Part shown: one piece after another, positions 19,688 through 30,153 of the stretch | Layout of the letters: each line of letters starts with the position of its first letter | How positions within the stretch are numbered: the first letter of the stretch is position 1 | DNA from: Blepharisma japonicum | Taxonomy: Eukaryota; Ciliophora; Heterotrichea; Heterotrichida; Blepharismidae | NCBI GenBank assembly: GCA_949751835.1 | Contig: CATKHK010000042.1 | Location: 326,083-390,082, forward strand | Direction of reading: 5' to 3' | Length of the DNA: 64,000 bases | Notes under the pieces: generated by a model | Seen by the model: only the letters and a program-made list of their open reading frames with translations | Told to the model about the DNA's origin: nothing | The model's database searches: none | Translations under genes and position numbers: made by a program

Positions 19688-22516
19688 TTAATTAATTTCG
19701 TTTATCAACTCATTATACTTTTGAATTGCTTCGCTGACCTTTTCCAAGCTCCAAAGTGTTTGTGTTTCTCCATCTACCATTTCTTCCAGCTTGTTTGGGC
19801 CATCGTCGGTATTTAATGCAAAAAACTTTTTATTTTCTGTGTCTCTTTCGTAGGGTAAAATAAATTCAAATGTTAAGCCTAAGTTATTGAAGTGCCAAAC
19901 CAAATTTCAAAATATCATAGGATTGTAAACTCTCATTGCTTCTATATTTAAATGAAATTTATTATCTTTTTCATTTAATATGTCAGTAACAAGAGCTTTT
20001 AGTGTTTGAGGAGAGACAAAGAGGGTGTCTTCTTTTGATGAAGTTTTATTTTGAGAAATATGACCTACTTCTAGCCCAACTCTAATCCTCAACTGTGGGA
20101 AATTTCCGTTTTGGCAGTTGTTGCATAGACTTTGGTAGTCATATGGCTGCCTTTTCCAGCCATGCTTAATTTCTTCTAGGCTTAGCTGTTTTCCGCATTT
20201 TTTGCATAGCTCTTTGACCAAAAAGCACACCTCTTGCTTTGCAAAAATATGAATGTCTCCTGGACGAGTGAAAATGCGCTTTTTGCGATTGACTAAATTT
20301 GTAGAGTCTGTTAATACTGAATTTGTCACTAATAAGCTGTCCCTCGTCTTTCTCATTTCAATGTCTTGAGGCTTTAATGATAATTTTGATATGACTCGCT
20401 GGACTAAATGTACTGTCCCTGCATCTACCATAACTTGCAAAGTATTCATGACTGAAAAAATAGGTAAAGCAAGACTAGGATTAACATTTAAGCATGCCTC
20501 AAATAAAAGCTTATAAAGAGATGTCAAAGAACCACTAAACGAAGAATTTATCAGCTCAAGGACTTGCAAAGCTTCTTTGAGACGGAGAGGTTGCTCTTCT
20601 TCATGCTGATATCATAAGCAAGCTGCCCACATTTCAACCCAGCAGCTTAGGATGCATTCAATATCAGTTTTACAAGCTGGAGGTGCAGATGGCTGAGGAG
20701 GAGAAGGAATATCAATATTATCTGAATACTTTGGAGGCCGAGTAAGAGGCAGTCCATATTCTTGGAAAACAGTTATATCAAAATCTGGAAATTGGTTATA
20801 GGTATGCTCTTTTTTACTTGCATAAACTTGAGAAATCAATGGAACTTGGTATTTTGAATGCAGTTCTTGAGACTGGTCACTTATAAATGGGGCAGGGACT
20901 TTATTGTATTTGAGTTTAGATCGGTTATTTTTGGCTATTATATGTTCATCAAATAGCAGCCCTTCACAGTGTTCTTCTATTGTTCTAGGTCTTAATCTTG
21001 TAGCACAAAAATTTGCAAAAGTTTGTGATTTTATCATCTCGCCTAGGAAAAATCTAGCATTTTCAGGAACACTTGCTAAAAATCCTTTTCTGTCAAAAAA
21101 ACTTGAATTATCATTTTCGTTCCAATCATAGTTCAAAAACTTTTTATAGGATAAAAAAATTGACACAAAAAACTGAAAGAAAGCTTCCCTGATATTTTTA
21201 GTTGCAAACTCATCAAGTCGAGGTACGTTTAATTTTGGAGGTTTAGACTTCCCAGCCCCAGCCTTAGACAAAACACTTATTACTCTTTTCGTTAACTTCT
21301 TTCCATAATGTTCAGGCAAATTTGGTAGAGTTGCCTTCTTTGTATGATTTTGTGTATAAAAAGGACATTCGATTTTATTATTATCCAAATCCACAATAAC
21401 AGCAGTTTCACTGCATCTGTGATATATGGCTTCTTTGCTCCTTATATTTACTCCATAAATATAGTTCACAGGGGAATACAGATAATCTAGTAGCTGTTCA
21501 GGTAATAAGGGTACATATACTAAGCTTCAATGGAACGGAAAAATTAGTGCGAGAAGCGCATAAGTGCAAGTGCAGAGCTTGTCTTCGTTATTTGATATGA
21601 AAACTATAGGCTGTTCGGTAGCTATACATCTGAATACAAATAGCACATTATCAAGATCTAAGCAGTAAAATAGCATTCCTAAATTGATATCTAATAAAGG
21701 AAACCTATTAACTGCTGGCAGTGAAAGCCGAAATTGCTGAGCCTCAATTTGATAAAGGATTTCGACATGACCTCTTGAAGGCAGTGGAACTTGCAGAATA
21801 AAATGAGATATGTAGCACTCCAGCGGTAAATCAAGCACTGCAGAGCTCATTTTATATAATGTGTTTAATATCTTTTTAAAAGTTTCAAAAAATGGATGCC
21901 TTGATACAATAACTAAACACTTAGGAACTAAAGCACCAGTTGGACAAAAGAATGAAAATGAAGGTATCAAACACGCTACCTCTTCTTCATTAGGAATTTC
22001 TCCTTCAAGTTCATCTAAGTTTCCTAAGGTAAAGCTTCGCTTTTTGAAAGGATTTTCATTTTCTTCAATCTCTACCATTTCAAAAGATGGGAATTGCGTT
22101 GTATCAGGTCTACCTGTTTTAGATCTAGTATCAGCTCTTTTAAAAACTCCTCTCGAGGGAGAACCCTCAGAAGGCTCTTCATGAAAATAAGCTTCATAGA
22201 CTTTTAGACATGTGCAATAAAGTAAATGGCCTTGCTCGTCCGTAAGGACTAAATTGAATAGAGAACTTGGTACTTCAGTTGTCCCTTTAACAATTTCTGC
22301 TCCTCATGGAAAACAAAACATCGGAAGCTGGGCTGGAATTACTGCTCCTTCTCTCTGAATAGGAGGAAATTGTGAAAGAATGATAGGGGATAAAGCTTCA
22401 TTGTTCACGACATGATTTTTTATGTTTTCTAAACTCATCCCTATAGTCACAAAATAGTCTGCAAGTGTGCTGATGTCTTTGCAATATTCTTGGATTTCAG
22501 CTTTTAAAGCTTCCAT
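19688..22516 (-). CDS. DENN-domain protein, probable Rab guanine-nucleotide exchange factor
   Basis: A single frame of 942 aa (ATG 22516, TAA 19688) reads TGA as Trp at several places (for example 22304, 21527, 20612, 19907). The uDENN part includes SFFCPTGALVPKCLVIVSRH near residue 185. The cDENN core spans about 235-360 (LDNVLFVFRCIATEQPIVFI at about 290). A dDENN-like region follows near 480-560. Near residues 768-799 a C-x2-C ... C-x2-C pair flanks EEIKHGWKRQPYDY, resembling the zinc-binding tail seen in DENND4 proteins. DENN proteins activate Rabs on endosomal or secretory membranes. The exact subfamily is inferred, not proven. Confidence 0.8.
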
Positions 22517-22614
22517 TTATATTAATTATTCCTTCAATTCTGAAAATTAATAGAAGATTAGCTTTTTTGTTACAGATTATAATTAAACACAATTTTTAGA
22601 ATTTTTTTAATATA

Positions 22615-23841
22615 TTAATGTTCAGCAAATGCAGATGAGCCTTTGACAATCCAAAACTCATCTGTTGTTTTGCTTTTTCCAGTTTCCCACTGTTGCCAGC
22701 ACAAGTGAGTAGCATTAAAAGCAGTAAAAATACTATATGTTAAATTGTCATCCCAAGCAGCCAGCCAATTCGGAGCATTCTTAGTAGCGACATCAGAATT
22801 GCTTGAATCAGATCCTGGGCCTCCAGTTGTGACATAAATTGTTGCAAGAGGATCTATGTAAGTATTTCCTGATCCTCCACTCTTCATTTTGTTTCCTTTG
22901 TAAACAGGAGTTGTCCTCTCGTAATTGTGCACATGCCCATTGACATACAAGTCAACATTATAATCATAAAACAATGTTTCTAAGTTGTCTTGCAGTATTT
23001 GGGCTTCAGATCCACATGCTTTTGCCTTTGCAGTCGACGAGCAGTACAAAGGTCTGTGGGCATATACAACCAGCCATGGGTAGGCTTCTTTATCAGCTTG
23101 GGTTCTATTAAGGACACTTTGTATATAGCCCATCATTGGGCCTATTTCTGAGGTTCTTTCTATGATGGTCTCTGTATCGATTCCTAGAAATCTTACATAA
23201 CCGCTGGTCCAGGTGTAGTAGAAATTATTGTTCGGCATCCTAAACCTTGCTTGGTAATTGACATAATTATCATCTCCTTCGTGGTTTCCTACAGCTACCA
23301 TGTAAGGCACAGAGCTGGCAACCGTTTGGATCGAGTTCATGTAATTATCTCCCCAGGTAGCATGGTCGGTGCTGAGGTCGTAGGCAATGTCCCCCATATG
23401 GATAACAGCGTTGATTTTCATCTTAACAACCCAATTTTCTATCTCCTCCCATGATGCAGCGCCTTCTACCCCAATATCTAAATCTGCGAACATGACGTAG
23501 CTGGATGGTCCAGAACTTGGAGGCACTGTAAGCGTAAAAGTTTGACTGAAATTGGTCAAAACACAGCCAACCTGATAGGTATAGACTGTTCCTGGGTACA
23601 ATGTTGCGTTAACTGTATGGATTATTCAAGAATTCGTCCCATTGGTGAAGCTAATTGATGAGCCGTAGTAATACTTCCAAAAAGAAGGGTTTAGGCCAAT
23701 ACGAACCGCTGACGTCGGTGTAGATTCGCGAGTACTCCATGTAAATTGAATAAGGCTAGGACTGGCGCCGACAGCGACATGGACTTGCTCAGGGATGTCT
23801 GTGGCGAAGATTTGCCTTATCATTAACAGCAGCAATATCAT
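22615..23841 (-). CDS. Purple acid phosphatase (secreted metallophosphoesterase)
   Basis: The frame encodes 408 aa from ATG 23841; the longer frame begins at a TTG. A short signal peptide (MILLLLMIRQIFA) precedes a fibronectin-like N-domain beginning PEQVHVAVGASPSLIQFTWS. TGA at 23626 encodes Trp. Metal-ligand motifs occur in order: FADLDIG, MGDIAYD, GNHE, YAHRPLYC and GHVHNYERT, which together supply the Asp, Asp/Tyr, Asn, His and His-x-His ligands of the binuclear Fe-metal site. Length and order fit plant/animal-type purple acid phosphatases that hydrolyse phosphomonoesters in lysosomes or outside the cell. All active-site residues seem present. Confidence 0.92.
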
Positions 23842-24269
23842 TTTTATATACAATGTGGTATGGCATCTCGATTAGAGATATGAATGATTACATGTATTTT
23901 CAATCAATTAACACTGGCATGGGTCTAATGAAAAAATCAAATCGAAAGGGTTTTAGACTTTTGGTGGTCTTAGCTCCATATTTAATTTTATAAGCCTTCC
24001 ATTTGCAAGTGACTTTGAAATTCAAGGAAAATAAGAGACAAAACAATTTTATTATTATAAATTTTATCGAGTGAAAAGATGATAGAAAATAATTTTTGGG
24101 TAATAAATAAACGTTAATTTTTTTTAGAAAAATTAACTGCATGCAATCATTGAACTCTCTCATATATATTTATTAAATTCAATAAGAAATGTCAGTTCCA
24201 AGAGAGCCTACAAATACGGCAACAAAGCTTATGTAACTTTTATTAAGGATCTTTCAAAACTACTATAGC
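23842..24269. other. AT-rich intergenic region
   Basis: This is a divergent spacer between the phosphatase and the CFAP97 gene. An 87-codon minus-strand frame at 23900-24163 exists, but its composition is that of AT-rich spacer. Nothing else was seen. Confidence 0.5.
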
Positions 24270-24842
24270 ATGGAAAAGAATATTCGTAATGTCAAACCCC
24301 GGATTGAAGCACATAACGATCTTCAATATTCTCACATAACAGATGGTCAAACTTCTAAAAAATCACAAAACCGCAAAAATCGTATGCGAGAAATCGAATT
24401 CGAGAACAGCAATTTGCTAGACAAACTACAAACAATTTTCCATCATCAAAACTTCGATAACAAACCAGTTCATTTAAAATCATTAAACTATAATCGAAGA
24501 AAAAGAGAAGTCAGCAGAATTAATAGCGAAAATAAAGCTTTTTATAAGGTGTTGAGAGATGTAAAATCTGCTTATAAAAGAGAAGATTATGCAAAGTGGA
24601 ATGACAATAATAATAGATACAAAAGAAATATATCAACTTCATCTAGAAGAAAAGATCCTATGAGACCTATTATAACTCCTGCTATTGCAACAGCTTATCC
24701 ACAGCTGGTAAGTAAAAAAGAGGCAAGAAAGCATTGAAAGCCAAGATCAGGAAGTGCATTTGATAGAAATATAAGAAGTTTTGAATCCGGAGAGTTGGCA
24801 AGAAGTCTATTAAATTATACTCCTGTAGGTAGCGAAAACTAA
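24270..24842 (+). CDS. CFAP97-domain (Hemingway-like) ciliary protein
   Basis: The frame encodes 190 aa, with ATG 24270 and TAA 24840, and TGA at 24735 as Trp (KHWKPRSG). The core shows the CFAP97/KIAA1430 pattern: MREIEFENSNLLDKLQTIF, then KSLNYNRRKREVSRINSEN, then a helix ending in YKREDYAKW and a C-terminal YKRNIS. This is the order ExENxxLLxKL, then KSLNxxxRxxExxRIxxEN, seen in CFAP97D1/2, small axonemal proteins needed for cilia or sperm flagella. It is plausible for a heavily ciliated cell. No membrane segment or cysteine cluster is present. Confidence 0.75.
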
Positions 24843-24886
24843 AATCTTTACATTAATTTTTACTCTAATTTTTCCTTATAATTTAA

Positions 24887-25828
24887 ATGTCAGCAACCAT
24901 TTTATCTCTAAGTGATGTCGAGCTCTTAGATCGTCAAATTGCTCAGCTAATGGATGGAAAATACATTTCAGAGGCTGAAGTAAAAGCTCTTTGTGAGAAA
25001 GCGCGTGAAATTCTTTCTGAAGAAAATAATGTCCAGCCTGTAAAAGTCCCTGTTACCATATGCGGGGATATTCATGGTCAATTTCATGATTTAATAGAAC
25101 TCTTCAGAATAGGTGGTTATCTTCCAGATACAAATTATTTATTTACAGGCGACTATGTAGACAGAGGCTACTATTCAGTTGAATGTGTAAGTTTATTAGT
25201 TTCCTTAAAAGTCCGCTACAGAGATCGCATCACCATTACAAGAGGGAATCATGAATCGCGCCAGATTACCCAAGTTTATGGCTTTTATGATGAATGTATG
25301 AGAAAATATGGCTCAGCTAATGTTTGGAAATATTTTACCGATTTATTTGATTATTTGCCTTTAACTGCGCTTGTGGAAAACCAAATATTTTGTTTACATG
25401 GAGGATTGTCACCTTCACTAGACACTTTAGATCATGTAAGACAGCTGGATAGAATCCAGGAAGTCCCACATGAAGGAGCTATGTGTGACTTATTATGGTC
25501 TGATCCTGACGAAAAGCCTGGCTGGGGAATAAGCCCAAGAGGTGCTGGATTTACTTTTGGGCAGGATAACTCTGAACAATTTAACCATACAAATAACTTA
25601 AAGCTTATTGCAAGAGCACATCAGCTGGTCATGGAAGGATACTCTTGGTGCCATGACAGAAACGTGGTCACTATCTTTTCAGCTCCAAATTACTGCTATA
25701 GATGTGGTAATCAGGCAGGAATTATTGAAGTTGATGAAAATTTAAATCAAAATTTCATACAGTTCGATCCAGCACCAAGAAGAGGAGAGCCAAATATTGC
25801 GCAGAGAACGCCAGATTATTTCCTCTAA
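24887..25828 (+). CDS. PP2A catalytic subunit (PPP2C)
   Basis: The frame encodes 313 aa, the normal PP2Ac length. It contains the PPP signature motifs [26 protein letters not shown] and [10 protein letters not shown], the full DDRGWG-like segment ([13 protein letters not shown]) and [12 protein letters not shown]. It ends in TPDYFL, the conserved tail whose terminal Leu is carboxymethylated and whose Tyr/Thr control B-subunit binding. It is a Ser/Thr phosphatase that acts with A and B subunits. A diverged tandem copy lies 99 bases downstream. Confidence 0.96.
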   Translation: MSATILSLSDVELLDRQIAQLMDGKYISEAEVKALCEKAREILSEENNVQPVKVPVTICGDIHGQFHDLIELFRIGGYLPDTNYLFTGDYVDRGYYSVECVSLLVSLKVRYRDRITITRGNHESRQITQVYGFYDECMRKYGSANVWKYFTDLFDYLPLTALVENQIFCLHGGLSPSLDTLDHVRQLDRIQEVPHEGAMCDLLWSDPDEKPGWGISPRGAGFTFGQDNSEQFNHTNNLKLIARAHQLVMEGYSWCHDRNVVTIFSAPNYCYRCGNQAGIIEVDENLNQNFIQFDPAPRRGEPNIAQRTPDYFL

Positions 25829-25927
25829 ACGTAATAAACCAGTTAACTAATCTCGCCTTAATCCGTAGTCTATGAGTAATGAAAATTCTTTATTGATCAA
25901 ATATATCCGATAATGCCTATCATATAA

Positions 25928-26788
25928 ATGGAAGTGATAGATAGCAAAATTGCTCAGCTTCTAAATGGCGATCCAATTACTGAGACTGAAATTAAAGGAC
26001 TTTGTGATAAATGCAAAGAAATTCTTATAGGGGAAAGTAATATAGCTTCCGTTCGAACTCCAGTTATTGTGTGTGGAGATTTTCATGGACAACTTAACGA
26101 TCTAATAGAAATTTTTAACATGAAAGGGCATATTCCAAGTAAAAGTTATTTATTTATAGGAGATTATGTGGATAGAGGAAGAAATTCAGTTGAATTGATA
26201 TCTCTATTAATAGTTTTAAAAATCCGATACCCAAACAATATCGTGATGACTAGAGGAAATCATGAATCACGCTCAATATCTAGAATTTATGGCTTTTATG
26301 ATGAATGTTTGAGAAAATATCGCTCACCTTCTGTTTGAAAGATGTTTACAAATTTATTTGATTATTTTCCATTAGCCGGAATCATAGATGGCAAAATCTT
26401 TTGTATTCATGGAGGACTTTCTCCAACTTGTGAAACATTAGAAGATATCAATAATTTAAATAGAATTCAGGAAATACCAGATGAAGGAGCAATTTGTGAT
26501 TTATTATGGTCAGGTCCTGATGATAGAAGCGGATGAGGAATGAGCAGTAGAAGAGGTGTTTGCAGTTTTGGACAAGATATCTCTCAGCAGTTTAATCACA
26601 GAAATAATTTAGAGTTTATTGTGAGAGCTCATGAAGTTGTGATGGAAGGATATAAGTGGTCTCATGAAGGCAGCGTTCTGACTATTTTTTCTGCTTCAAA
26701 TTACAATGGATTGTTCGGTAACCAAGGCGGAATCGTTGAAATTGATGAGAGCATAAATCACAACTGCATTCGATTTGGCCCGCTATAA
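25928..26788 (+). CDS. Divergent PP2A-like phosphatase paralogue lacking the regulatory tail
   Basis: The frame encodes 286 aa, with two in-frame TGA codons (26336, 26534) that align with Trp of the neighbour (VWKYF versus VWKMF; GWGIS versus GWGMS). Metal and phosphate ligands are kept: GDFHGQ (Ile to Phe), [17 protein letters not shown] and RAHEVV. The [11 protein letters not shown] segment has become [11 protein letters not shown]. The protein stops at IRFGPL, about 25 residues early, so the TPDYFL methylation tail is lost. It is a tandem duplicate that is probably catalytically competent but should escape normal PP2A holoenzyme control. No frameshift or TAA/TAG suggests decay. Confidence 0.85.
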
Positions 26789-27037
26789 ATAAATTGTTAC
26801 ACTTTATTTTAAACAACATATACTTTCTAGGGGTCTCTTATAAAACCTATGCATTTCTTTGGGCTATTTTTTTCAATACTTTTTGGCATAGTCTTAATAA
26901 TATGATAAATTTCTTTTCTTTAAAACTGGGCTGAAATTCTGGATTGTGCTAGTATCTATGCACAATAAAGAGAATCTTTTAAAGCCAGGATGTAATTTAT
27001 AATTGAAATGAATAAAGACTATTTCATTAATTAATAA
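26789..27037. other. AT-rich spacer
   Basis: A spacer of 249 bases between the PP2A-like gene and the zinc-finger pair. Nothing was recognised. Confidence 0.4.
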
Positions 27038-27892
27038 ATGGAAGGTCTATATTGTTCAGCATGCCCAGATCAGAAAACTGCGGAATGAGTTTGCACTTGC
27101 ACAGAATCTGCCAATTATCTCTGCGAAACCCATTCTTCTCTACATAAGATTAAACACTATGGCAATAAAAGCAAAAATTTATATCTGAAAAAGCTTTGGC
27201 AGCCTATCAAAGATGAAACTAAATTAAAAGTCTTGAAAAAATTCACAAAAAAAATAAATAAGCTGAAAGAAGAAAAGAAAAATATCATAAAAACAACCCT
27301 CAAAAGAATAAAAGCCTTACAAGATTTTCTTAAAGAAACATTGATAAAAGCAGATAAAGAGAGGAAGTTTTACAAAGATATGATAAATACAATTTATTCT
27401 TTGAAAGAAGCACCAGTTAAAGCTAAATGTGAGATTTATGAGCTATTAGCCCTTCCCTTCGATAAAATAAAACTAAAAAAGGAAATTGATAAAATCAAGC
27501 CTCCTGAAGATAGCCCAGTAACAAATCTCAAAACATTATTTTCTGAATGAAAAAAGCAAGAAAGTATTAATCAAAAATCAAATGAAAGATGTCCAAATTA
27601 TCATGACTGCCAAAATTTGCTATATTGCAACTATGCCCATCCAGCGAAAACTGTAAGTCTTATTTAGTGTGAATTCTATCCAAATTGCAAATTTGGTGAT
27701 GCATGCAAATATAGACACATAAAAGTACTAACTAATTAGACAAATTGCAAATATGGTAAAAATTGCCGAAACGTAGGATGTCAATATTTGCATGTTAAAT
27801 TGATAGAAAAATCAGGAAATTCAAAATCTAATCCGTTACAATTTGGAAGAGTGAATCGAAATCATTATATAACAACAAAACCTCTAGTTTAA
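27038..27892 (+). CDS. B-box-like / coiled-coil / CCCH zinc-finger protein, copy 1 (two 15-nt introns)
   Basis: Exons 27038-27652, 27668-27724 and 27740-27892 give 274 aa; TGA at 27086 and 27548 is Trp. The N-terminus has a B-box-like Cys/His cluster (YCSACPDQKTAEWVCTCT, then LCETHSSLHKIKH). A coiled coil covers about residues 60-130. The C-terminus has CCCH-type fingers: CPNYHDCQNLLYCNYAHP, CEFYPNCKFGDACKYRH and CKYGKNCRNVGCQYLH. The spacing (C-x5-C-x4/5-C-x3-H) resembles Nab2/ZC3H14-type fingers that bind poly(A) RNA. The introns fall between fingers 1 and 2 and between 2 and 3. It is a tandem paralogue of the next gene. An RNA-binding role is inferred. Confidence 0.78.
27653..27667 (+). 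other. 15-nt intron 1 of CCCH copy 1 (phase 0)
   Basis: The sequence is gtaagtcttatttag. It lies between finger 1 and finger 2. Its last three bases form an in-frame TAG if it is retained. The paralogue has an intron at the same position. Confidence 0.85.
27725..27739 (+). other. 15-nt intron 2 of CCCH copy 1 (phase 0)
   Basis: The sequence is gtactaactaattag. Splicing joins YRHIK to TNCKYG. Its terminal TAG is in frame. The position is conserved in the paralogue. Confidence 0.85.
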
Positions 27893-27955
27893 ACCAGAAA
27901 TTTAGCTTAACTCATATTTTCTCAATAATTAATAATTGCTAAAAATGTTATAAAT

Positions 27956-28801
27956 ATGGAAGACTTTTATCATTGTTCAATTTGTGCAGAAAAAAATCAA
28001 GCCGATTGGATGTGCACATGTCCAAATGGAAGACGCTATTATTGTGAAAAGCATTCATATATGCATAATATGGAGCATCCAAGAGCAAGATCAGGCTTAC
28101 AAAGAGCGTGACTTCCAATCAAAGAAGAAAATAGACAAAAAATAACTAAAAAACTATCAAAAAAAATCCATCAACTCAATAAATCAAAGCAAGTACTTAT
28201 AGAAACCACGTCAAAAAGAATACAAAGTTTAGAAGCTTTTCTTCAAGAAAGTATAGCTAACATTGTTAAAGAGAATAACTATTACAAAAGCATGATCACT
28301 AAAATTAACTCACTTACTCACTCCCCACTGAAGACTGATAACACTCTGATTGAAATTTTATCTAGGCCAATCGATAAGTCTCGCTTGAAAGCAGAAATTG
28401 ATAAATTTTCATTATCAGCACCTAAAGATACCTCACTTGTAAATTTGCGTGCCTTATTTTCAGAATGGAAGAAGCAAGAAAGCATCGAACAACAAACCAA
28501 AAAGAGATGTCCCAATTATCATGATTGCCCAGATTTTCTGCATTGTAGCTACTCGCATCCTACCAGAAATGTATGACAAACTTAGTGTGAATTTTATCCT
28601 AATTGCAAAAATGGGGACAACTGCCCTTATAGACATGTAAAAGTAAGACTTACTTAGACTTTATGTAAGTTTGGAAGAAATTGTACGAATAAAGGATGCG
28701 GCTACATTCATCCAACTTTAAATAATCATTCAGAGTCATTGAAAATTATTAGATCAACAGATAATAAATCTTATCTGTCTAAATTTAATAGATTCAGATA
28801 A
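27956..28801 (+). CDS. B-box-like / coiled-coil / CCCH zinc-finger protein, copy 2 (two 15-nt introns)
   Basis: Exons 27956-28570, 28586-28642 and 28658-28801 give 271 aa; TGA at 28109 is Trp (QRAWLPIK). The architecture is as in copy 1: an N-terminal cluster HCSICAEKNQADWMCTC then YYCEKHSYMHNMEHP, a coiled coil, and three CCCH-like fingers (CPNYHDCPDFLHCSYSHP, CEFYPNCKNGDNCPYRH, CKFGRNCTNKGCGYIH). The segment NLRALFSEWKKQESI is nearly identical in both copies, as is the finger 1 frame. Introns sit at the same two codon boundaries but differ in sequence, so the duplication predates considerable divergence while splice structure was kept. Confidence 0.78.
28571..28585 (+). other. 15-nt intron 1 of CCCH copy 2 (phase 0)
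   Basis: The sequence is gtatgacaaacttag. Its terminal TAG is in frame. It is homologous in position to 27653. Confidence 0.85.
28643..28657 (+). other. 15-nt intron 2 of CCCH copy 2 (phase 0)
   Basis: The sequence is gtaagacttacttag. Splicing joins YRHVK to TLCKFG. It is homologous in position to 27725. Confidence 0.85.
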
Positions 28802-28895
28802 ATTTATAGTAACAAATAAAATAAATCTCTCTAGCTAAATTTAACTGAGATAGCCTCTACGAGCTTCATTTATCTTACCATTGTTTCGGCTTATA

Positions 28896-30065
28896 ATGGA
28901 AGGACCGAAAAGGTCGAATTGGGCTGATGACAGTGATGAGGAATGGTCTGAAGAGGAGTCAGCTCCAAAAACTGAAGCAGCTTCTCAACAGCCAAAACCC
29001 ACCACAGAAGCCCCGTCTCAACCTGTAATATCTTTATCTACTCAGATCGAAAACTCTCAATCTCCATACTATTTCAAACTCTTTAACATTTCTTTTGATT
29101 GCAAAAACGAAGGCGAGCTGTGGAACTTTTTTGGTATCACTGAAGAAGAGCAAGATGAAGTTTACTTAGTGATGAATAAAGATGAGAAAAATCGATTTAA
29201 AGGTAGTGCAAGAGTAAAAACATCAAATAAAGAAATTGCATTGAAAATTGCTGAAAAACATGGAAAGATACTCAGGGGTAGAGATATGAGTATTTATCTG
29301 CAAGATGAAAATGGAGAAGGAGGTCAAGGACGAGGTAGAGGAAGGAGAGGTGATAGAAGAGGAGCAAGAAGAGGATCAGGGAGAGGAAGATATCCACAAT
29401 CTCAAAGGAACCGATATGATCACGAAACCTATGAGCAAAAAAAAGAAGAAAAGCCTAAAGAAAGGCCAAAAATTATCAATTCAAGCAAAATTGTGATAGC
29501 AGCCAGTGGAGATCAACCCCAAAAAGTGGAAGAAGAAAAATTACCTCCACCTCCACCTCCACCAAAGCCAAAATCAAATCCATTTGGAAATGCAAAACCT
29601 ATTGATACCTTATCAAAAGAACTAGAATTTGAGAAGAAAATGCAATTGGAAACAGAAGAAAAGAAAAAAGAAGTAGAATCTGGACAAGAGGAGACTGAAA
29701 AAAAGCAAGAAAATGGGCAAGTTGAAAAAGAAAAACCTGTAGAACCTGAAGTAAAAGCAGAAGCAAAAGAAATTGTGAAAGAAGTTCAAGAAAGACCTCA
29801 AAGATATACTAAAAAGCAGCCAAGAAAAGAATATGAACCTACCAAAATCGATGAAAAAGCAGAAGACGCAGCCAAAGTTAAAAAGACAAGAGCTTGGGGA
29901 AATGATGAAGAAAGCAAAAAGATCCTAGCAAGTGCACCACCACCAGCTGAAGTCAAAGTAAAAACTGAGCCCACATACCCTCAAGCAAGATATGAAAAAT
30001 CAGGAGGAAAACAAGGAAAATATAGAGTCAAACAGCCAAAGGTACAGGAGAATGCTAACGAATAA
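28896..30065 (+). CDS. eIF4B-like translation initiation factor
   Basis: The frame encodes 389 aa from ATG 28896. The open frame begins further upstream only at TTG codons. An acidic start (SNWADDSDEEWSEEE) precedes an RRM at about 55-140, with RNP2-like YFKLFNIS and RNP1-like RFKGSARVKT. An Arg/Gly-rich block follows (GRGRGRRGDRRGARRGSGRG). Then comes the eIF4B signature NPFGNAKPIDTLSKELEFEKK (the family has FGxAKPVDTxxREREI). The C-terminal half is Lys/Glu-rich and disordered, with Trp-containing RAWGNDEES. eIF4B stimulates the eIF4A helicase in 43S recruitment. Order and composition match animal and plant eIF4B, though the protein is shorter. Confidence 0.75.
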   Translation: MEGPKRSNWADDSDEEWSEEESAPKTEAASQQPKPTTEAPSQPVISLSTQIENSQSPYYFKLFNISFDCKNEGELWNFFGITEEEQDEVYLVMNKDEKNRFKGSARVKTSNKEIALKIAEKHGKILRGRDMSIYLQDENGEGGQGRGRGRRGDRRGARRGSGRGRYPQSQRNRYDHETYEQKKEEKPKERPKIINSSKIVIAASGDQPQKVEEEKLPPPPPPPKPKSNPFGNAKPIDTLSKELEFEKKMQLETEEKKKEVESGQEETEKKQENGQVEKEKPVEPEVKAEAKEIVKEVQERPQRYTKKQPRKEYEPTKIDEKAEDAAKVKKTRAWGNDEESKKILASAPPPAEVKVKTEPTYPQARYEKSGGKQGKYRVKQPKVQENANE

Positions 30066-30153
30066 TACCACTTCTTTATTAATTTGCCTTATTCCATTTT
30101 AAAACAATGCTATTCGTTTCTGATATAGCCTAGACTTAAGTTAATTTAAACTC

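Noticed and set aside
23900-24163. Minus-strand 87-codon frame upstream of the phosphatase
   Set aside because: Phe/Ile/Lys-rich AT composition with no domain or signal; probably spacer.
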